Source: PVC group bacterium
GTDB taxonomy: Bacteria > Verrucomicrobiota > Kiritimatiellia > CAIKKV01 > PXCX01
Length of the DNA: 9,198 nt
Direction of reading: 5' to 3'
NCBI GenBank assembly: GCA_003565195.1
Contig: PXCX01000251.1
Span: forward strand, 1-9,198
The translations under genes and the position numbers were made by a program. Below the pieces are notes generated by a model. It was not told the DNA's origin. It ran no database searches and saw nothing but the letters and a program-made list of their open reading frames with translations. Below are positions 6,497 through 9,198 of this stretch, one piece after another. Position 1 is the stretch's first letter; each line of letters opens with the position of its first letter.

Positions 6497-6728
6497 ACCG
6501 GTTTAAAGTCACTGTCATCCCATGGAATATTGCAATGATGGAAGATTGGAATAATGATAAGAGGCCAACACCGATGTTTTGCAAGCCGGGAAATATGCAA
6601 CACAAAATTGGCGCACCACCGGACGCTGAAAACGTAAACATCATATTTGCATCAGCTTCCAATATTCCATAATTCCACCATTCCAACATTCCGCATCCCT
6701 ATGGGATGCTACTGGTTTAAAGTCATTG
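6497..6728 (+). repeat. Diverged direct repeat within the remnant gene
   Basis: ACCGGTTTAAAGTCACTG (6497-6514) recurs as ACTGGTTTAAAGTCATTG (6711-6728), 16 of 18 bases identical and 214 bp apart. They encode the similar YRFKVTV and YWFKVIA, so they most likely mark two tandem FN3-like units rather than an insertion duplication. Confidence 0.5.
6516..6705. mobile_element. Small element with purine-rich microsatellite-like inverted arms
   Basis: The left arm (6524-6552) reads GGAATATTG, then degenerate ATGGAAGATTGGAATAATG. The right arm (6656-6692) is the complementary type, CAATATTCC (6660-6668) and TTCCACCATTCCAACATTCC. GGAATATTG (6524-6532) is a perfect inverse of CAATATTCC. CATCCCATGG (6516-6525) and CATCCCTATGG (6694-6704) flank the ends like a possible target duplication. 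The core has no recognisable gene. It interrupts the FN3-like remnant. Calling it a non-autonomous insertion is inference. Confidence 0.3.
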
Positions 6729-7166
6729 CCGTGATGGCGCTGCAAATCAATGATCCTGATAATTCCGGCTTAAATGTCTCTGTTCGTGTGATTTTTTGAA
6801 GCGGAGCCTATACCGGAACTATTGTCGTTTGAGAAAACCCCCATCGGCATTTCTGATAGCGACTGGCCCCTTGGCACGCTCATCGGCGTTACCGCCTAAG
6901 CCCACGGCGGGCGCGACGGCCTGAATGTAACGGCCAGCATCGAGTCGACCCACGGCCATTTTTCAGAATCAGATATCCCCATGCAAGCCTGCAGTCAGAG
7001 ACAAGAAGGATCGGACAACAACCAGATGCGAATTTCCTGGCCCGCTTCGGCTACGGGATGGATTCTTCAGCAACGGGTAGCGGCACCCATCCTTCAGATC
7101 ACAAAGATAATAACGGTGCGGATTGGATGGATCGTCCCGTTTAGCGCGACTTCCTTGGGGCTCTCA

Positions 7167-8126
7167 TCAGGCATGGTTGCGAAGCTTCAGTTCCAATGGG
7201 TGCGGTGCCAGGTAATACTGGTCGCGCAGGTACTCGATATCGTGTTTAATCACGTAATGCCGCAGCATGGTTAGCGGAACGATCAGCGGTATGAGTTCGG
7301 CGTGATAATCCTTGATGATGTCGGCCAGTTCCTTGCGATCGGCATCATCCGCTACCTTGCGCAGGTAGCCAAGCATGTGTTGCAGAATATTGGTGTGCTT
7401 GCGGACGGTTGCCGGCGTTTTCATGGCTCGCATCAGTTTCGCCTCGTAAATCGGGATATATGCGCGTACCTTGCGCGCTTCGAGATCCGCCAGATCGCGG
7501 CCCATTTCGCGCGTCAGGGGTTCATGATGGGACTGGATCAGCAGCTTGTTGCAGGCATGGAAATGCATTAGGGTTCCCAGTGTCGGGCGCGTGGCCATGG
7601 TCTGGCGGAATCGCCACAAGGTGAAGACCCGTTCAATAAAATTTTCCCGTAAATCGGGATCGTTGAGCCGGCCTTCCTCCTCGCAGGGCAGGGTGGGGAA
7701 CCGGGTTATGAAGGCCTTGGCGAAAAGTCCGGCGGCTTTTCCGGAAACCCCTCCGCGTTCATTGTAGACTTTGACGTTGGCCATGCCGCTGCTGGGTGAT
7801 CGCGATTTGAAGATGAAACCATAAAGTCCGGCTTTCTCCAGTTCCGGTAGCCGGCAAGCGATCCAGGCTTGCATCCGCTCAGTCAGGTCGACGCCCTGAC
7901 GGGTTGTGATCAGTCGCGGATCGTCCGGATCACCGACCAGTCGCATGCTTTCCCGCGGAATGCCCAAACCGCATTCGGCTTCCGGACAAACCGGCAGGAA
8001 ATCGAAAAAACGACCGAGCGTGTCTGTAATGTAGTGGTCGTGTTTATGTTGTCCGTCGAAACGGACCGGCTGTCCCAACAGGCAGGCGCTGATTCCAAGT
8101 TTGATTTTTTCGGTGTTCATGTTCAT
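7167..8126 (-). CDS. DUF523-DUF1722 (YbgA-like) protein
   Basis: This 319-residue protein joins an N-terminal DUF523 domain with a C-terminal DUF1722 domain, a known fusion of unestablished function. DUF523 (residues ~9-160) shows LGISACLLGQPVRFDGQHKH, VCPEAECGLGIPRES and GFIFKSRSPSSGM. The last carries Ser where many DUF523 proteins have a conserved Cys. DUF1722 (~195-310) shows TLGTLMHFHACNKLLIQSHH and LTMLRHYVIKHDIEYLRDQ. The ATG at 8126 overlaps the TAA of the VapC stub by one base (TAATG); TTG 8144 and ATG 8120 are alternatives, and none has a strong ribosome site. It probably depends on coupling and on the toxin-antitoxin promoter. A cytoplasmic location is likely. The gene appears intact. 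Confidence 0.88.
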   Translation of the reverse strand: MNMNTEKIKLGISACLLGQPVRFDGQHKHDHYITDTLGRFFDFLPVCPEAECGLGIPRESMRLVGDPDDPRLITTRQGVDLTERMQAWIACRLPELEKAGLYGFIFKSRSPSSGMANVKVYNERGGVSGKAAGLFAKAFITRFPTLPCEEEGRLNDPDLRENFIERVFTLWRFRQTMATRPTLGTLMHFHACNKLLIQSHHEPLTREMGRDLADLEARKVRAYIPIYEAKLMRAMKTPATVRKHTNILQHMLGYLRKVADDADRKELADIIKDYHAELIPLIVPLTMLRHYVIKHDIEYLRDQYYLAPHPLELKLRNHA

Positions 8127-8215
8127 TACTGGCTCGTAACGCAACGTTGAACATAGTCTGATCCGTCTTCCAGGAAATAAAGCTTGATAAAAGCGCTAGT
8201 ATCCAAATAAATCAC
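8126..8215 (-). pseudogene. VapC (PIN-domain) toxin stub, 29 codons
   Basis: GTG 8215 overlaps the antitoxin TGA as GTGA and has GGGAGGGA a few bases upstream, the usual layout for a VapC toxin. The product begins VIYLDTSAFIKLYFLEDGSD, the start of a PIN-domain RNase with its first catalytic Asp (residue 5). It ends after YVQRCVTSQ, about 100 residues short. The remaining acidic active-site residues are missing, so it cannot be active. The truncation point coincides with the start of the DUF523-DUF1722 gene, as if a deletion joined the two. A longer reading of the same frame from 8467 is a shadow of the antitoxin gene. Confidence 0.82.
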
Positions 8216-8442
8216 CAGCGTCCCTCCCTGTCTGTTTTTACCGTCTCTTCTCCCGTCTTCCCGTTTACCGACAATGCGCTGGCCAAGTGATCGTCCCATT
8301 GAAGAACCCGCCTCGGTCTGGCTGGGACAATCAGTGCGGTCGGTCGCCCCCGGTTCAGGACTTCGAATGTGTCGCCATCGCGAACTTGTCTTTCGGCGGT
8401 AGCCCAATGCGCCTTCATCTCGCGAACCGAAATGGTTTTCAT
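8212..8442 (-). CDS. Phd/YefM-type antitoxin
   Basis: This 76-residue protein, MKTISVREMKAHWATAERQV then DTFEVLNRGRPTALIVPA, is a Phd/YefM-family antitoxin with the usual N-terminal DNA-binding fold. The C-terminal tail (RRVLQWDDHLASAL ... TDREGRW) would wrap a VapC toxin. ATG 8442 is chosen because GAGG sits 7 nt upstream; ATG 8448 is too close to that site. The stop overlaps the VapC start by 4 nt. Only a stub of the toxin remains, so it is functionally an orphan. It is likely to repress the promoter just upstream, as family members do, and thereby also influence the DUF523-DUF1722 gene. Confidence 0.85.
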   Translation of the reverse strand: MKTISVREMKAHWATAERQVRDGDTFEVLNRGRPTALIVPARPRRVLQWDDHLASALSVNGKTGEETVKTDREGRW

Positions 8443-8481
8443 GCACATACCTCATCGTATTATTCACTATCTGTAAAACCC

Positions 8482-8509
8482 ATGATACACAAAACGAGAC
8501 TCAAGTCAA
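8482..8509 (-). promoter_or_regulatory. Promoter of the antitoxin/VapC-stub/DUF523 operon
   Basis: On the minus strand TTGACT (8504-8509) is 16 nt from TATCAT (8482-8487), matching the -35 and -10 consensus at 5 of 6 bases each. It is 39 nt upstream of the antitoxin ATG. Confidence 0.6.
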
Positions 8510-8587
8510 CAGCTATAAGCCGACCCAAAACCGCGGACTGAAAAACGTCAATTGATGATTCCGTAACCCAGGATTGAATCGAGTCGC

Positions 8588-8608
8588 ATGTTGCGCAATG
8601 CGCGACAT
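8588..8608. repeat. Short hairpin
   Basis: ATGTTGCGC (8588-8596) and GCGCGACAT (8600-8608) pair over 9 bp, one being a G-T wobble, with an AAT loop. No T-run follows on either strand, so a terminator is not supported. Confidence 0.4.
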
Positions 8609-8669
8609 CTTGAAGGTCTTGATATTCATAATCCGCGTATTTTCACGTAAAGTGCTTGTTTTCAGGAAC

Positions 8670-8725
8670 AAATCATAAATCATAAATCAACAATCCGCAA
8701 TTCAGGGGCGGACAATTGCGGATTG
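8670..8725. repeat. AAATCAT tandem repeat joined to a 12-bp perfect hairpin
   Basis: AAATCAT occurs at 8670-8676 and 8677-8683, followed by AAATCAA at 8684-8690. Directly after, CAATCCGCAATT (8691-8702) and AATTGCGGATTG (8714-8725) form a perfect 12-bp stem with the 11-nt loop CAGGGGCGGAC. No T-run follows, so the purpose is unclear; it may be an interspersed repeat. Confidence 0.6.
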
Positions 8726-8859
8726 CGTAATCAATAAAGGTTTGATAACGTAATTCCCGGCACAGCGAATGAATTAACTTAAGGTCAAACCCATGACGCC
8801 ATGGCGACGACCACAAGGTTGATCCGTCTGCATTAACGCACATCACAAGGAGGCGATCG

Positions 8860-9198
8860 ATGAGAACCGTCCGATTACTCGATGTCCGTTGTTTGTATCC
8901 GCTGATCGTATGGCTGACGGTTACGACGGTCACCATGGCTCAGCAGACCCGCTATGTTTCGTTGACGGGCGGGGATGAACCGCCATACGCCTCTTGGGCG
9001 ACCGCGGCGCGCGTGATCCAGGACGCCGTCGATGAAGCCAATCCCGGCGATACCGTCCTGGTGGCCGACGGGGTGTATGATACCGGTGGCGCCGCGATGC
9101 TCGGTTCCATCCTGACCAACCGTGTGAATATCGCGCAGGCGATTACCGTGCGCAGTCAGAACGGTCCGGCGGTGACTGAAATCAGGGGACAGTTCAAT
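8860..9198 (+). CDS. Secreted right-handed beta-helix protein, N-terminal part
   Basis: This is an open frame of 113 codons that leaves the window. ATG 8860 has a perfect AAGGAGG (8847-8853) 6 nt upstream. Residues 1-27 form a signal peptide: Arg at 2 and 5, hydrophobic core from LYPLIVWLTV (12-21), likely cleavage after TMA (27). The mature part begins QQTRYVSLTGGDEPPYASWA, then ARVIQDAVDEANPGDTVLVA and DGVYDTGG, and later ITVRSQNGP. This is the usual beginning of DUF1565/pectate-lyase-like beta-helix proteins, in which an index of 'possible events in time or space' repeats forms a helical stack. Large families of such proteins are common in Kiritimatiellota and Lentisphaerota. They may be surface adhesins or polysaccharide lyases; the visible part has no catalytic residues to decide. 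It is transcribed away from the minus-strand operon. Confidence 0.88.
   Translation, partial: MRTVRLLDVRCLYPLIVWLTVTTVTMAQQTRYVSLTGGDEPPYASWATAARVIQDAVDEANPGDTVLVADGVYDTGGAAMLGSILTNRVNIAQAITVRSQNGPAVTEIRGQFN

Larger units (their letters stand above)
6268..7160 (+). pseudogene. Decayed remnants of a secreted FN3-like protein
   Basis: No intact gene fits this ~900-bp stretch. Frame 1 is open from 6268 and includes DWEVSDEAGDVTFNLAKG, PPVVGSVTVPATELYG and VQAGVNYRFKVTVI, which resembles the end of a fibronectin-III-like domain of a secreted protein. Frame 2 at 6710 resumes with YWFKVIAVMALQINDPDNSG, a second similar unit, and stops at 6799. Frame 3 then gives SDWPLGTLIGVTA, a TAA at 6897, and GGRDGLNVTASIESTHGHF, then RISWPASATGWILQQ, resembling C-terminal segments of Verrucomicrobial surface proteins. 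Another frame near 7040 reads GYGMDSSATGSGTHPSDHKD and ends at TAG. Frame changes and stops indicate a degraded gene. The family assignment is weak. Confidence 0.4.
8443..8859. other. Intergenic region between divergent genes
   Basis: No convincing gene is seen here; a minus-strand frame at 8673-8936 runs against the beta-helix gene and looks random. The region holds the TA promoter, a small near-perfect hairpin (8588-8608) and AAATCAT repeats next to a 12-bp hairpin (8670-8725). No clear promoter for the rightward gene could be picked out. Confidence 0.5.

Noticed and set aside
6981..7274. Plus-strand 97-residue ORF as a gene
   Set aside because: Its C-terminal third is antisense to the DUF523-DUF1722 gene and its start has no ribosome site; only the WPASATGW segment looks like a protein remnant.
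8216..8467. A 113-residue protein ending in the PIN fragment
   Set aside because: Everything before the GTG at 8215 is the antitoxin gene read in another frame.
8673..8936. Minus-strand 87-residue ORF
   Set aside because: It covers the hairpin region and opposes the well-supported signal-peptide start of the beta-helix gene; no family pattern is seen.

Overview
The window looks like an accessory, polysaccharide-degradation region of a PVC-group bacterium, most likely Verrucomicrobiota, Kiritimatiellota or Lentisphaerota. The evidence is gene content only: sulfatases, a GH29 alpha-L-fucosidase, a PF12831-type FAD oxidoreductase, a uroporphyrinogen-decarboxylase-like protein, a creatininase-family gene, and a secreted parallel beta-helix protein with a 'YVS...WATAARVIQDAVDEA' start. 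No ribosomal or other marker gene is present to settle the taxon.

Layout. Positions 1-6232 form one long minus-strand array. In transcription order (right to left) it holds a creatininase-family gene broken by a frameshift and a stop, an orphan ribbon-helix-helix antitoxin with its own promoter, an internally deleted sulfatase remnant, a GH29 fucosidase with a foreign N-terminus, a UroD-like protein, a FAD-dependent oxidoreductase, and the first 43 codons of an intact-looking sulfatase that runs off the left edge. Positions 6268-7160 (plus strand) hold decayed remnants of a secreted FN3-like protein, interrupted by a small element with microsatellite-like inverted arms. Positions 7167-8442 (minus) hold a Phd-type antitoxin, a 29-codon stub of VapC and a DUF523-DUF1722 protein. 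After a roughly 420-bp intergenic region with a TA promoter and two hairpins, a secreted beta-helix protein starts at 8860 on the plus strand and leaves the window.

The main signal is a family of four ~53-bp imperfect palindromes at gene boundaries in the minus-strand array (1503-1553, 2655-2707, 4286-4338, 5425-5477). Each has CGAAC-like and GTTCG-like ends, an asymmetric unpaired spacer, a long inner stem with unpaired bases always on the same arm, and a short loop. Each lies at or over the 3' end of one gene. In three of four cases the next start codon follows 13-14 nt later. This is the architecture of integron attC sites and gene cassettes, here seemingly carrying polysaccharide-catabolism enzymes. 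No integrase lies in the window, so a non-integron interspersed palindrome remains possible.

The second theme is decay by deletion. The fucosidase is fused to the N-terminus of another UroD-like protein. The sulfatase has lost its catalytic motif and a metal ligand. Two toxin-antitoxin loci keep the antitoxin but lack a complete toxin. The creatininase gene carries two lesions, and the secreted protein is in pieces. If the intact genes work together, fucosidase, sulfatases, oxidoreductase and UroD-like protein would fit catabolism of sulfated fucose-containing glycans; this is inference from co-location.
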